From: Gramella sp. MAR_2010_147
Lineage (GTDB): Bacteria > Bacteroidota > Bacteroidia > Flavobacteriales > Flavobacteriaceae
Reading direction: 5' to 3'
Assembly: GCF_900105135.1 (NCBI RefSeq)
Contig: NZ_LT629741.1
Span: 558,001-622,000, forward strand
Length of the DNA: 64,000 nucleotides
Part shown: positions 1-9,926 of the stretch, piece after piece
How positions within the stretch are numbered: the first letter of the stretch is position 1
Layout of the letters: each line of letters opens with the position of its first letter
Made by a program: the position numbers and the translations under genes
The notes under the pieces: model-generated
Seen by the model: the letters and a program-made list of their open reading frames with translations, nothing else
Databases searched by the model: none
Told to the model about the DNA's origin: nothing

Positions 1-3000
1 CATCCTGGTTGATCACAACCGAACCATTTTTAGGTTGAGTTACACTAACCACAGTTAGCTCATCACCATCAAGATCAGTATCATTACCCAAAACAGTTAT
101 AGTTACAGGATTGTCTTCAGTAGTACTGGTTAAATCATTGTTAGCTACTGGAATATATTTTACGGTAAGGTTTAAGATTTCATCTGCTGTACATCCATCA
201 TTAACTAATTTAAGTCCTGATTGATTAGTTGAATAAGTCTCTCCATTAGCTAACCATGTATAGGTTTCATTGGAATAGATGGTTGCATTTGTGATAATAT
301 CTTCTGGTTTTGGAGTTACCGTAAGGTTCAATACCTGATCAGCAGTACACCCATCATTGTTAATGGTGATGTTTTGATCCGAAGTATAAGTCTCTCCATT
401 GGCACTCCATGTATACGATTCCCCGGAACAGATAGTCTCTGTAGTGGTTACCGTTTCCGGTTTCGGAGTTACCGTAAGGTTCAATACCTGATCAGCAGTA
501 CACCCATCATTGTTAATGGTGATGTTTTGATCCGAAGTATAAGTCTCTCCATTGGCACTCCAGGTATATGATTCCCCGGAACAGATAGTCTCTGTAGTGG
601 TTACCGTTTCCGGTTTCGGAGTTACCGTAAGATTCAATACCTGATCAGCAGTACACCCATCATTGTTAATGGTGATGTTTTGATCCGAAGTATAAGTTTC
701 ATTATTAGCTGCCCATGTATACGATTCCCCGGAACAGATAGTTTCTGTAGTGGTTACCGTTTCCGGTTTCGGAGTTACCGTAAGATTCAATACCTGATCA
801 GCAGTACACCCATCATTGTTAATGGTGATGTTTTGATCCGAAGTATAAGTTTCATTATTAGCTGCCCATGTATACGATTCCCCGGAACAGATAGTTTCTG
901 TAGTGGTTACCGTTTCCGGTTTTGAAGTTACCGTAAGATTCAATACCTGATCAGCAGTACACCCATCATTGGAGATGGTGATATTTTGATCTGTTGTATA
1001 AGTCTCATTATTAGCTGCCCATGTATACGATTCCCCGGAACAGATAGTCTCTGTAGTGGTTACCGTTTCCGGTTTTGAAGTTACCGTAAGGTTCAATACC
1101 TGATCAGCAGTACACCCATCATTGTTAATGGTGATGTTTTGATCCGAAGTATAAGTCTCTCCATTGGCACTCCAGGTATATGATTCCCCAGAACAGATAG
1201 TTTCTGTAGTGGTTACCGTTTCCGGTTTTGAAGTTACCGTAAGGTTCAATACCTGATCAGCAGTACACCCATCATTGTTAATGGTGATGTTTTGATCCGA
1301 AGTATAAGTCTCTCCATTGGCACTCCAGGTATATGATTCCCCGGAACAGATAGTCTCTGTAGTGGTTACCGTTTCCGGTTTTGAAGTTACCGTAAGGTTC
1401 AATACCTGATCAGCAGTACACCCATCATTGTTAATGGTGATGTTTTGATCCGAAGTATAAGTCTCTCCATTGGCACTCCAGGTATATGATTCCCCAGAAC
1501 AGATAGTTTCTGTAGTGGTTACCGTTTCCGGTTTCGGAGTTACCGTAAGGTTCAATACCTGATCAGCAGTACACCCATCATTGTTAATGGTGATGTTTTG
1601 ATCCGAAGTATAAGTCTCTCCATTGGCACTCCAGGTATATGATTCCCCGGAACAGATAGTCTCTGTAGTGGTTACCGTTTCCGGTTTCGGAGTTACCGTA
1701 AGGTTCAATACCTGATCAGCAGTACACCCATCATTGTTAATGGTGATGTTTTGATCCGAAGTATAAGTCTCTCCATTGGCACTCCAGGTATATGATTCCC
1801 CGGAACAGATAGTCTCTGTAGTGGTTACCGTTTCAGGTTTTGAAGTTACCGTAAGGTTCAACACCTGATCAGCAGTACACCCATCATTGTTAATGGTGAT
1901 GTTTTGATCCGAAGTATAAGTCTCTCCATTGGCACTCCAGGTATATGATTCCCCGGAACAGATAGTCTCTGTAGTGGTTACCGTTTCCGGTTTCGGAGTT
2001 ACCGTAAGGTTCAATACCTGATCAGCAGTACACCCATCATTGTTAATGGTGATGTTTTGATCCGAAGTATAAGTCTCTCCATTGGCACTCCAGGTATATG
2101 ATTCCCCGGAACAGATAGTCTCTGTAGTGGTTACCGTTTCAGGTTTTGAAGTTACCGTAAGGTTCAACACCTGATCAGCAGTACACCCATCATTGTTAAT
2201 GGTGATGTTTTGATCCGAAGTATAAGTCTCTCCATTGGCACTCCATGTATATGATTCCCCGGAACAGATAGTCTCTGTAGTGGTTACCGTTTCCGGTTTC
2301 GGAGTTACCGTAAGGTTCAATACCTGATCAGCAGTACACCCATCATTGTTAATGGTGATGTTTTGATCCGAAGTATAAGTCTCTCCATTGGCACTCCAGG
2401 TATATGATTCCCCGGAACAGATAGTCTCTGTAGTGGTTACCGTTTCCGGTTTCGGAGTTACCGTAAGATTCAATACCTGATCAGCAGTACACCCATCATT
2501 GTTAATGGTGATGTTTTGATCCGAAGTATAAGTTTCATTATTAGCTGCCCATGTATACGATTCCCCGGAACAGATAGTTTCTGTAGTGGTTACCGTTTCC
2601 GGTTTCGGAGTTACCGTAAGATTCAATACCTGATCAGCAGTACACCCATCATTGTTAATGGTGATGTTTTGATCCGAAGTATAAGTTTCATTATTAGCTG
2701 CCCATGTATACGATTCCCCGGAACAGATAGTTTCTGTAGTGGTTACCGTTTCCGGTTTTGAAGTTACCGTAAGATTCAATACCTGATCAGCAGTACACCC
2801 ATCATTGGAGATGGTGATATTTTGATCTGTTGTATAAGTCTCATTATTAGCTGCCCATGTATACGATTCCCCGGAACAGATAGTCTCTGTAGTGGTTACC
2901 GTTTCCGGTTTTGAAGTTACCGTAAGGTTCAATACCTGATCAGCAGTACACCCATCATTGTTAATGGTGATGTTTTGATCCGAAGTATAAGTCTCTCCAT

Positions 3001-6000
3001 TGGCACTCCAGGTATATGATTCCCCAGAACAGATAGTTTCTGTAGTGGTTACCGTTTCCGGTTTTGAAGTTACCGTAAGGTTCAATACCTGATCAGCAGT
3101 ACACCCATCATTGTTAATGGTGATGTTTTGATCCGAAGTATAAGTCTCTCCATTGGCACTCCAGGTATATGATTCCCCGGAACAGATAGTCTCTGTAGTG
3201 GTTACCGTTTCCGGTTTTGAAGTTACCGTAAGGTTCAATACCTGATCAGCAGTACACCCATCATTGTTAATGGTGATGTTTTGATCCGAAGTATAAGTCT
3301 CTCCATTGGCACTCCAGGTATACGATTCCCCGGAACAGATAGTCTCTGTAGTGGTTACCGTTTCCGGTTTCGGAGTTACCGTAAGGTTCAATACCTGATC
3401 AGCAGTACACCCATCATTGTTAATGGTGATGTTTTGATCCGAAGTATAAGTCTCTCCATTGGCACTCCAGGTATATGATTCCCCGGAACAGATAGTCTCT
3501 GTAGTGGTTACCGTTTCCGGTTTCGGAGTTACCGTAAGGTTCAACACCTGATCAGCAGTACACCCATCATTGTTAATGGTGATGTTTTGATCCGAAGTAT
3601 AAGTTTCATTATTAGCTGCCCATGTATACGATTCCCCGGAACAGATAGTTTCTGTAGTGGTTACCGTTTCCGGTTTCGGAGTTACCGTAAGATTCAATAC
3701 CTGATCAGCAGTACACCCATCATTGTTAATGGTGATGTTTTGATCCGAAGTATAAGTTTCATTATTAGCTGCCCATGTATACGATTCCCCGGAACAGATA
3801 GTTTCTGTAGTGGTTACCGTTTCCGGTTTTGAAGTTACCGTAAGATTCAATACCTGATCAGCAGTACACCCATCATTGGAGATGGTGATATTTTGATCTG
3901 TTGTATAAGTCTCATTATTAGCTGCCCATGTATACGATTCCCCGGAACAGATAGTTTCTGTAGTGGTTACCGTTTCCGGTTTTGAAGTTACCGTAAGATT
4001 CAATACCTGATCAGCAGTACACCCATCATTGGAGATGGTGATATTTTGATCTGTTGTATAAGTCTCATTATTAGCTGCCCATGTATACGATTCCCCGGAA
4101 CAGATAGTTTCTGTAGTGGTTACCGTTTCCGGTTTCGGAGTTACCGTAAGATTCAATACCTGATCAGCAGTACACCCATCATTGGAGATGGTGATATTTT
4201 GATCTGTTGTATAAGTCTCATTATTAGCTGCCCATGTATACGATTCCCCGGAACAGATAGTTTCTGTAGTGGTTACCGTTTCCGGTTTCGGAGTTACCGT
4301 AAGATTCAATACCTGATCAGCAGTACACCCATCATTGTTAATGGTGATGTTTTGATCCGAAGTATAAGTTTCATTATTAGCTGCCCATGTATACGATTCC
4401 CCGGAACAGATAGTTTCTGTAGTGGTTACCGTTTCCGGTTTCGGAGTTACCGTAAGATTCAATACCTGATCAGCAGTACACCCATCATTGGAGATGGTGA
4501 TATTTTGATCTGTTGTATAAGTCTCATTATTAGCTGCCCATGTATATGATTCCCCGGAACAGATAGTTTCTGTAGTGGTTACCGTTTCCGGTTTTGAAGT
4601 TACCGTAAGATTCAATACCTGATCAGCAGTACACCCATCATTGGGGATGGTGATATTTTGATCTGTTGTATAAGTCTCATTATTAGCTGCCCATGTATAC
4701 GATTCCCCGGAACAGATAGTTTCTGTAGTGGTTACCGTTTCCGGTTTCGGAGTTACCGTAAGATTCAATACCTGATCAGCAGTACACCCATCATTGGAGA
4801 TGGTGATATTTTGATCTGTTGTATAAGTCTCATTATTAGCTGCCCATGTATACGATTCCCCGGAACAGATAGTTTCTGTAGTGGTTACCGTTTCCGGTTT
4901 TGAAGTTACCGTAAGATTCAATACCTGATCAGCAGTACACCCATCATTGGAGATGGTGATATTTTGATCTGTTGTATAAGTCTCATTATTAGCTGCCCAT
5001 GTATACGATTCCCCGGAACAGATAGTCTCTGTAGTGGTTACCGTTTCCGGTTTTGAAGTTACCGTAAGATTCAATACCTGATCAGCAGTACACCCGTCAT
5101 TGGAGATGGTGATGTTTTGATCTGTTGTATAAGTTTCATTATTAGCTGCCCATGTATACGATTCCCCGGAACAGATAGTCTCTGTAGTGGTTACCGTTTC
5201 AGGTTTCGGAGTTACCGTAAGGTTCAATACCTGATCAGCAGTACATTCATTAGCACCCGCGACTCTAGTACCCGTTTGATTTGTGGTGTAATCAACCCCG
5301 TTCCATGTAAAGGTCTCTCCTGAACAAATCGTTTTATTGGTAACAATATCTTCCGGTTTTGTGGCAATTACTTCGATAATTTGGTCTACTGGATCAGCCT
5401 TATTTCCATGTATATCTTCTGCTTCCCAGGTGATTGTGGTTGTACCTACTGGATAGGGTGCAGAAAGAGCTTGTCCATCATCCCTGGTACCTTTCAATTC
5501 TTTTATTTCACAGTTGTCTGTTGCAGCAACTGACGGCATATTTATAATAGCCTGGCAACTATCGGGCTCAGCATTTTGCTCTATGTTTTCAGATGAAATC
5601 ACAGGGATTTCAGTATCTACAACTTCAATATTTAATTTATCTGTTTTGGTGTTTCCTGCTTTATCTGTAAGGGTATATTCTAAAACACTTTTTCCTACTG
5701 GAAAATTGTAGGTTCCAAATTGCCCAGTGCCCTGTGCAATTAATACTTTATCTGCATCATTGACCAAGGTCCAGGATAGGGTAGTGCCTGGACAGTTATC
5801 ACTAAACTCTACATCTATAACTTCAATTAAAGCAGCGCAATTTTTTGGATCATTTTCTTTCTTAATATTATCTGAAATAGTATTGAATGCAGGATCTTCC
5901 CCATCGGTAAAAGCTTTGATTTCAAATGATTCAGTGTCTGAAACACAACCATAAGAAGTCTTGGAGTATAAGTGGTATTTCCCAGGTTCAATATTGGTGA

Positions 6001-7387
6001 ACTCACCATTAGAACCTGCTACTTCAGGATTAGCGGCATCTTCATCTCTGATAAAATAGGTAAGTTCTGAGTCTGGATTTTCAACACGAAGTTGGCCAGT
6101 TGTAGATTCACAAGATGGTTGAGTTACACTAGTAATCGTAGGTTTTTCTGCCGGTACAGGTACGACCGTAAATGGTGCGGTTACTGTTTTAGGACAACCA
6201 TAACTGATAAAACTATAAGTAATAATATAATCACCGGGTGTACTTTTTTGAACATTAATTTCTCCGGTTTCTTCGTTTATCTTTAAATCGGGGGAATTCG
6301 CTGAAAATATCCCTCCCTCGACACCAGAAAAGTCGGGTAATACTTTATCATAATAATTACAAACTACAAGGGGGTTGTACTCAATTTTGGCTCCGCCAAA
6401 TACAAGGTCCACCGGTTTTGGCCCTATATAATCCTTAGCATCAGCAGTAAGTTCAGAAGCAGATTTTGTTTTTACTATTAAAGATTCTACTGTCACCCCT
6501 ATACATGGACCGTTCGTAACTACCTTACTCATAATTGCAGTCATATTAATTGCTGCTTCCACGAACTGGTAGGGCTGGTAATTTAATGTACTAAAAGCAC
6601 CAAAAGGCACTTTTACTTCAGAAGCATTGGTAGCACCATAAGCCTCTAAGCTATTTACTGCTTGTTTTACATAATTAAACCCCCCAGACCCGTCAGGTAA
6701 CCAGATGTATACATCTACTGTAGGACTGTTTCCACCATTGTCATATGATATAGATAAAAGTATGTCATTTACTGTTCTTCCACCATCCAGTCCTTCGGTA
6801 ACAAATTTATTTGCATTATCGGGATCTTCATATACAGGTTTCTGGAAAAACTCAAAATCTATATATCCAGTACCAGTTGTACCAAGTCTATCGCTACCTA
6901 CAAATAACCAGTCCTGGCCAGTAATGTCTGTGGCAATATGATAAAAAGCATTATGGATATCACTTTTGTTCTGGATCTCAGATGTAGTTCTTTTCCATAT
7001 AGCAGGATTTTCCTGCACTTTAGTACTTTGAAATATATTGTCATATCTATCGTTATATGAATCTCGGAATAAACGAGTAGTAGCGGGATTTACCGCGGTA
7101 CCATCGGTATTGAAAATATAATTATTGAGATCCGGATTATAAGAATTGGTTATAGTATTGTAGTTGGGAACCCAATCTCCCGAAATAAGGCCAGCAGTTA
7201 ACTTTCCATCAATATTTACTCCTCCATCTGGAGTTAATACTGGTATTAGCTGGGCATTGGAAACAGAAAAAATCATTAAAAACACAATAAGAATTGAATA
7301 TTTCTTTTGTGCAGTTATAAAAATAGTTTCTGAAAACCTGGCAAACTTTGCGTGATTTCCAATTTTCGAAGTAATTTTTCCAACCAT
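1..7387 (-). CDS. Giant repeat-containing cell-surface adhesin (C-terminus beyond window)
   Basis: An open minus-strand frame runs from an ATG at 7387 through the window edge, giving 2,462 visible codons with no stop. The N-terminus has a long charged segment followed by a hydrophobic stretch (about residues 30-45) ending in SNAQ, a plausible extended signal peptide. Around residues 480-680 there are HYR-like domains (for example a TDNC motif and a PVGTTTITW strand). From about residue 680 to 2365 come 51-residue repeats, each with two cysteines (TICSGESYTW and a later NDGCTADQVLNLTVTP). The last visible part matches Big_9/cadherin-like tandem domains (NDTDLDGDELTVVSV). The architecture is that of Bacteroidota T9SS-exported adhesins such as SprB, but the sorting domain lies outside the window, so T9SS export is inferred. 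The gene has a leader of at least 370 nt resembling that of the next adhesin. Confidence 0.85.
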   Translation of the reverse strand, partial: MVGKITSKIGNHAKFARFSETIFITAQKKYSILIVFLMIFSVSNAQLIPVLTPDGGVNIDGKLTAGLISGDWVPNYNTITNSYNPDLNNYIFNTDGTAVNPATTRLFRDSYNDRYDNIFQSTKVQENPAIWKRTTSEIQNKSDIHNAFYHIATDITGQDWLFVGSDRLGTTGTGYIDFEFFQKPVYEDPDNANKFVTEGLDGGRTVNDILLSISYDNGGNSPTVDVYIWLPDGSGGFNYVKQAVNSLEAYGATNASEVKVPFGAFSTLNYQPYQFVEAAINMTAIMSKVVTNGPCIGVTVESLIVKTKSASELTADAKDYIGPKPVDLVFGGAKIEYNPLVVCNYYDKVLPDFSGVEGGIFSANSPDLKINEETGEINVQKSTPGDYIITYSFISYGCPKTVTAPFTVVPVPAEKPTITSVTQPSCESTTGQLRVENPDSELTYFIRDEDAANPEVAGSNGEFTNIEPGKYHLYSKTSYGCVSDTESFEIKAFTDGEDPAFNTISDNIKKENDPKNCAALIEVIDVEFSDNCPGTTLSWTLVNDADKVLIAQGTGQFGTYNFPVGKSVLEYTLTDKAGNTKTDKLNIEVVDTEIPVISSENIEQNAEPDSCQAIINMPSVAATDNCEIKELKGTRDDGQALSAPYPVGTTTITWEAEDIHGNKADPVDQIIEVIATKPEDIVTNKTICSGETFTWNGVDYTTNQTGTRVAGANECTADQVLNLTVTPKPETVTTTETICSGESYTWAANNETYTTDQNITISNDGCTADQVLNLTVTSKPETVTTTETICSGESYTWAANNETYTTDQNITISNDGCTADQVLNLTVTSKPETVTTTETICSGESYTWAANNETYTTDQNITISNDGCTADQVLNLTVTPKPETVTTTETICSGESYTWAANNETYTTDQNITIPNDGCTADQVLNLTVTSKPETVTTTETICSGESYTWAANNETYTTDQNITISNDGCTADQVLNLTVTPKPETVTTTETICSGESYTWAANNETYTSDQNITINNDGCTADQVLNLTVTPKPETVTTTETICSGESYTWAANNETYTTDQNITISNDGCTADQVLNLTVTPKPETVTTTETICSGESYTWAANNETYTTDQNITISNDGCTADQVLNLTVTSKPETVTTTETICSGESYTWAANNETYTTDQNITISNDGCTADQVLNLTVTSKPETVTTTETICSGESYTWAANNETYTSDQNITINNDGCTADQVLNLTVTPKPETVTTTETICSGESYTWAANNETYTSDQNITINNDGCTADQVLNLTVTPKPETVTTTETICSGESYTWSANGETYTSDQNITINNDGCTADQVLNLTVTPKPETVTTTETICSGESYTWSANGETYTSDQNITINNDGCTADQVLNLTVTSKPETVTTTETICSGESYTWSANGETYTSDQNITINNDGCTADQVLNLTVTSKPETVTTTETICSGESYTWSANGETYTSDQNITINNDGCTADQVLNLTVTSKPETVTTTETICSGESYTWAANNETYTTDQNITISNDGCTADQVLNLTVTSKPETVTTTETICSGESYTWAANNETYTSDQNITINNDGCTADQVLNLTVTPKPETVTTTETICSGESYTWAANNETYTSDQNITINNDGCTADQVLNLTVTPKPETVTTTETICSGESYTWSANGETYTSDQNITINNDGCTADQVLNLTVTPKPETVTTTETICSGESYTWSANGETYTSDQNITINNDGCTADQVLNLTVTSKPETVTTTETICSGESYTWSANGETYTSDQNITINNDGCTADQVLNLTVTPKPETVTTTETICSGESYTWSANGETYTSDQNITINNDGCTADQVLNLTVTSKPETVTTTETICSGESYTWSANGETYTSDQNITINNDGCTADQVLNLTVTPKPETVTTTETICSGESYTWSANGETYTSDQNITINNDGCTADQVLNLTVTPKPETVTTTETICSGESYTWSANGETYTSDQNITINNDGCTADQVLNLTVTSKPETVTTTETICSGESYTWSANGETYTSDQNITINNDGCTADQVLNLTVTSKPETVTTTETICSGESYTWSANGETYTSDQNITINNDGCTADQVLNLTVTSKPETVTTTETICSGESYTWAANNETYTTDQNITISNDGCTADQVLNLTVTSKPETVTTTETICSGESYTWAANNETYTSDQNITINNDGCTADQVLNLTVTPKPETVTTTETICSGESYTWAANNETYTSDQNITINNDGCTADQVLNLTVTPKPETVTTTETICSGESYTWSANGETYTSDQNITINNDGCTADQVLNLTVTPKPETVTTTETICSGESYTWSANGETYTSDQNITINNDGCTADQVLNLTVTPKPEDIITNATIYSNETYTWLANGETYSTNQSGLKLVNDGCTADEILNLTVKYIPVANNDLTSTTEDNPVTITVLGNDTDLDGDELTVVSVTQPKNGSVVINQD
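338..5233 (-). repeat. 153-bp tandem array, 32 near-identical units inside the adhesin gene
   Basis: The landmark ATCAGCAGTACA recurs exactly every 153 bp from 338 to 5234. I count 32 near-identical units, with a divergent unit on each side (starting near 185 and at 5234). Each unit encodes 51 residues in frame. Two main protein variants occur: TWSANGETYTSDQ with TINNDGC, and TWAANNETYTTDQ with TISNDGC, plus mixed forms. Variants are clustered: SANGE units dominate from 338 to about 3550 and AANNE units from about 3550 to 5230. The units differ by only a few positions, which points to recent expansion or gene conversion. The unit boundary chosen here is arbitrary. Confidence 0.95.
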
Positions 7388-7553
7388 ATGCTAATGTTTA
7401 TTATTAAACATTTATTTTTTAAAATCCCTTGCGGGGGTAATTAATTTCGATTTTGCTGTAAGCAAAAAGACCGTGGGGATTCCTGCTTACATTGTTCAAT
7501 TCCTTTGGGGATAGAACATACTTCTTCCATTAAAAATATGGGGATAATAACAT

Positions 7554-7593
7554 CGGGTAAAAAAGAGGGGATTACCTAGAGAAGCGTGGGGGT
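7554..7593 (-). promoter_or_regulatory. Adhesin leader block C (copy 1)
   Basis: On the coding strand this block reads ACCCCCACGCTTCT, then AGGTAATC, then TTTTTTACCCG. The counterpart at 18659-18697 reads ACCCCCCCACTTCT, then TGGTAATC, then TTTATTACCAG. The copies lie 167 and 183 nt upstream of their start codons, so position as well as sequence is conserved. A role in regulating adhesin expression is inferred. Confidence 0.45.
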
Positions 7594-7757
7594 GACTCTA
7601 CAAGGACGTTATGTAGGTAAAACTATTTCAAAAAATACTTATAAATGGCTGTTTTGTAAAATATTAGGCAAAACACCTTATTAATCGACAAAAGGCATGT
7701 TTTTTTAAACACAGGTGATTGAAAATTGATGTCTTGTCCTACAAAAAAGCAGATAAA

Positions 7758-7796
7758 TTTGTAGGAATTGAATTGGATATATAGGGGTAATCCCCT
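7758..7796 (-). promoter_or_regulatory. Adhesin leader block A (copy 1)
   Basis: Read on the coding strand, this 39-nt block starts with a perfect short hairpin, AGGGG-ATTA-CCCCT, and ends with TCCTACAAA. The copy at 18861-18899 has AGGGG and TCCTACAAA at exactly the same spacing, with TAT and AATT matches between them. It lies 371 nt upstream of the adhesin start. The function (operator, promoter part or RNA element) is inferred, not shown. Confidence 0.5.
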
Positions 7797-7929
7797 GTTT
7801 TTTGCTGTTTTTCAGAAGGTTTTGGAGTTTTTATTCGATAGAATACAATTTACTTTAATCAGGTAGGATGGATAATTTTTTTGAGATATTTCTCTTATAT
7901 CTTATGAAGGAACGACATGTTCTAAATCG

Positions 7930-7961
7930 AAAAAGGTTCAGGCTAGAGGCTGAACCTTTTT
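7930..7961 (-). terminator. Intrinsic terminator after the porE-like gene
   Basis: A perfect 12-bp stem, AAAAAGGTTCAG (7930-7941) and CTGAACCTTTTT (7950-7961), closes an 8-nt loop. The A-run and T-run make it usable in both directions. It lies about 90 bp downstream of the stop of the OmpA-domain gene and should end the three-gene adhesin/T9SS operon. Confidence 0.85.
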
Positions 7962-8049
7962 CTTTTCAATCGATTTGTTGGGGTCGATTAAATTAATCTT
8001 AATAATTATTCTGTTTTCTAATAGCCTCTTTCCTGGGTTAGTTAGAATT

Positions 8050-9909
8050 TTAATCCATTTTCACTACACTAAACATAGATCTTCTGTTTAATTGATGATC
8101 TTTTTCAGAACAGCGTTCACAATCTATAGCCGGCTTAGTTTCTCCGTAGCCTTTATAGGTGCTTATTCTATCTTCTGAAATATCTTTAGAAAGTAGATAA
8201 TCGTAGGTAGCTTTAGCTCTTCTTTCAGCAAGTTTCTCGTTATACGCATTGGTTCCTCTGCGATCTGTATGGGAACCAATTTCAATGACCAGCTCTGGAT
8301 ATTGATTTTGCATAAGGTCTACCAGCTTATCCAACTCCTTTGCGGCATCTGGCCTTATGGCAGATTTATCAAAGTCGAAATAGATATTATCAATTTCAGC
8401 AAGGTATTCTACATCTTCTATAGGATTTAACTGAATGTCATAGATCATTTCATCTTTTTCATCGGTGTTCATTGTGCTCAACTCTCCATTAAAGGTTTTA
8501 TACTTTATTTCTTTGGCTTCGAGCGGGAAAATTTTATCCCTGGCAACTTCAGTCTGGTAATTTCCTTCTTCATCCGTTTCAAGAAAAGCGATCTGTTCAT
8601 TTTCCTTATTCATTACCCTTACCGTTGCCGCTGAAATCGGCTTTCCATTTACGGCGTCAGTTACCTGCCCCTTAACAATTAAGGGATTTAGTTTATTGAA
8701 AACATAGATATCATCACTACCTCCACCACGGTTGGTAGAGATAAATCCTTCTCTGGAATCTGATACCTGGAAATATGCAAAATCATCCATGCTGCTGTTC
8801 ACCGGTTCCCCAAGGTTCTCAACTTCCCCATCTTCAAATCTGAAGATATCGAACAGGCCTAAACCAGCATGTCCATTAGAGGAAAAATATAATGTACCGT
8901 CTGTATCCATAAATGGAAATGTCTCGTCAAATTCGGTATTTACAGGTTCACCTAAATTTTCAGGAGTTCCAAAGTTCCCGTTTTCATCAACAGAAACTTT
9001 GTAAATATCAGTCCCTCCATTGCCATTTGGCATGTCTGATGTAAAATAAAGTGTTTTTCCATCTGGAGAAAGGGAAGGATGCCCTACTGAATAATCGCTG
9101 CTATTAAAGCTCAGTTCCTTAACATCTGCCCATCCATTTCCGGCACTTTTCGCTGAATATAATTTTAAGTGATTGGTTTTTTCTTTATCTCTTTTCCCTT
9201 CTTTATTGTCCAGGTAATTATTTCTGGTAAAATAGATAGTACTCCCGTCCGGACTTATCACGGCAGGACCGTCATGTAGCTTTGTATTTACATCGCCACC
9301 AATAGGACTTACATTTCCAGAGGACTTGTCCATCACATAAATATCAAGAAATGGTTCTCCATTCCAGCTATAAGTTTTCTCTTTTACAGCTTCATCCTTG
9401 GCTCTGGCAGAGACAAAGTAAACCTGTTCATCTTTCACAAAAACACCAAAGTCACTCACTTCTGAATTAAATTCTGAAGGCTGAACTTTGTAAGTAGCTC
9501 TACTTTTATATTCGTCTTTATTAAGCATGGTCTGGATCTGGTCAGATCCTTTGCCACTTTCCAGATATTTTCTAAGCCATTGTTTAGATTCGTCATATCG
9601 CTTAACTCCCCGAAGTGCCTGAGCATATTTATAATAATATTCAGGAGAGATGGTGGTATCTTCAATCACATCGCCGTAGTAATGAACCGCATTCTCCGGA
9701 CTTCTAAGCATCATATAAGAATCCCCTAATTTGGTTGAATTATAGGTGATATTGTATTCATTCTCGATAAGTTCCTTGTAGACGTCGGTTGCTTCTAAAT
9801 AGGCAAAATCCTTGTAAAGTCTATCAGCCTTTTTTTGCTTTCCACTCTGTGCCTGTACGCTAAGCGAACAGGAAAGAAGTATTAAAAATAGATAGTAAAA
9901 ATTTTTCAT
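8050..9909 (-). CDS. PorE-like OmpA family protein (TPR, PD40 propeller, CarboxypepD_reg, OmpA)
   Basis: This 619-residue exported protein starts with a signal peptide ending in VQAQ. Visible domains in order are TPR-like helices (about 25-150), a WD40-like PD40 propeller (about 160-400, with repeated SPDG and YFTS/YFSSN motifs), a CarboxypepD_reg-like beta domain (about 405-490) and a C-terminal OmpA peptidoglycan-binding domain (about 505-619; IYFDFDKSAIRPDA, SHTDRRGTNAYN and LNRRSMF). This order matches PorE of Porphyromonas gingivalis, which links the T9SS to peptidoglycan. It is the last gene of an operon, 17 nt after the PorP/SprF gene, so it probably anchors or assists export of the adhesin at 10836-18476. 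An accessory paralogue role rather than the core PorE is equally possible. Confidence 0.85.
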   Translation of the reverse strand: MKNFYYLFLILLSCSLSVQAQSGKQKKADRLYKDFAYLEATDVYKELIENEYNITYNSTKLGDSYMMLRSPENAVHYYGDVIEDTTISPEYYYKYAQALRGVKRYDESKQWLRKYLESGKGSDQIQTMLNKDEYKSRATYKVQPSEFNSEVSDFGVFVKDEQVYFVSARAKDEAVKEKTYSWNGEPFLDIYVMDKSSGNVSPIGGDVNTKLHDGPAVISPDGSTIYFTRNNYLDNKEGKRDKEKTNHLKLYSAKSAGNGWADVKELSFNSSDYSVGHPSLSPDGKTLYFTSDMPNGNGGTDIYKVSVDENGNFGTPENLGEPVNTEFDETFPFMDTDGTLYFSSNGHAGLGLFDIFRFEDGEVENLGEPVNSSMDDFAYFQVSDSREGFISTNRGGGSDDIYVFNKLNPLIVKGQVTDAVNGKPISAATVRVMNKENEQIAFLETDEEGNYQTEVARDKIFPLEAKEIKYKTFNGELSTMNTDEKDEMIYDIQLNPIEDVEYLAEIDNIYFDFDKSAIRPDAAKELDKLVDLMQNQYPELVIEIGSHTDRRGTNAYNEKLAERRAKATYDYLLSKDISEDRISTYKGYGETKPAIDCERCSEKDHQLNRRSMFSVVKMD

Positions 9910-9926
9910 AATGAACAGGCTTTAAG

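Larger units (their letters stand above)
7388..8049 (-). other. Intergenic region holding the long leader of the giant adhesin
   Basis: I see no credible gene in these 662 bp. It holds the terminator of the upstream operon (7930-7961) and, nearer the adhesin, a leader with blocks shared with the leader at 18477-18899. Inverted repeats include TGTAAGCA/TGCTTACA at 7457-7464 and 7484-7491 (19-nt loop) and CCTACAAA/TTTGTAGG at 7738-7745 and 7758-7765. Several G-rich runs (GGGG or GGGGG) punctuate the plus strand. I found no perfect minus-strand TAnnTTTG box, so the transcription start is unknown. Confidence 0.6.

Noticed and set aside
338..5233. CRISPR-like array because of regular short repeats
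   Set aside because: The period is 153 bp of continuous coding sequence in frame, with no unique spacers and no cas genes.
374..5323. Plus-strand ORFs of 65-167 codons in the repeat array
   Set aside because: They lie antisense to the adhesin frame and repeat every 153 bp; they are by-products of the repeated sequence.
7754..7761. Plus-strand promoter box TAAATTTG
   Set aside because: No plus-strand gene follows; the match overlaps the CCTACAAA/TTTGTAGG dyad and is probably chance.
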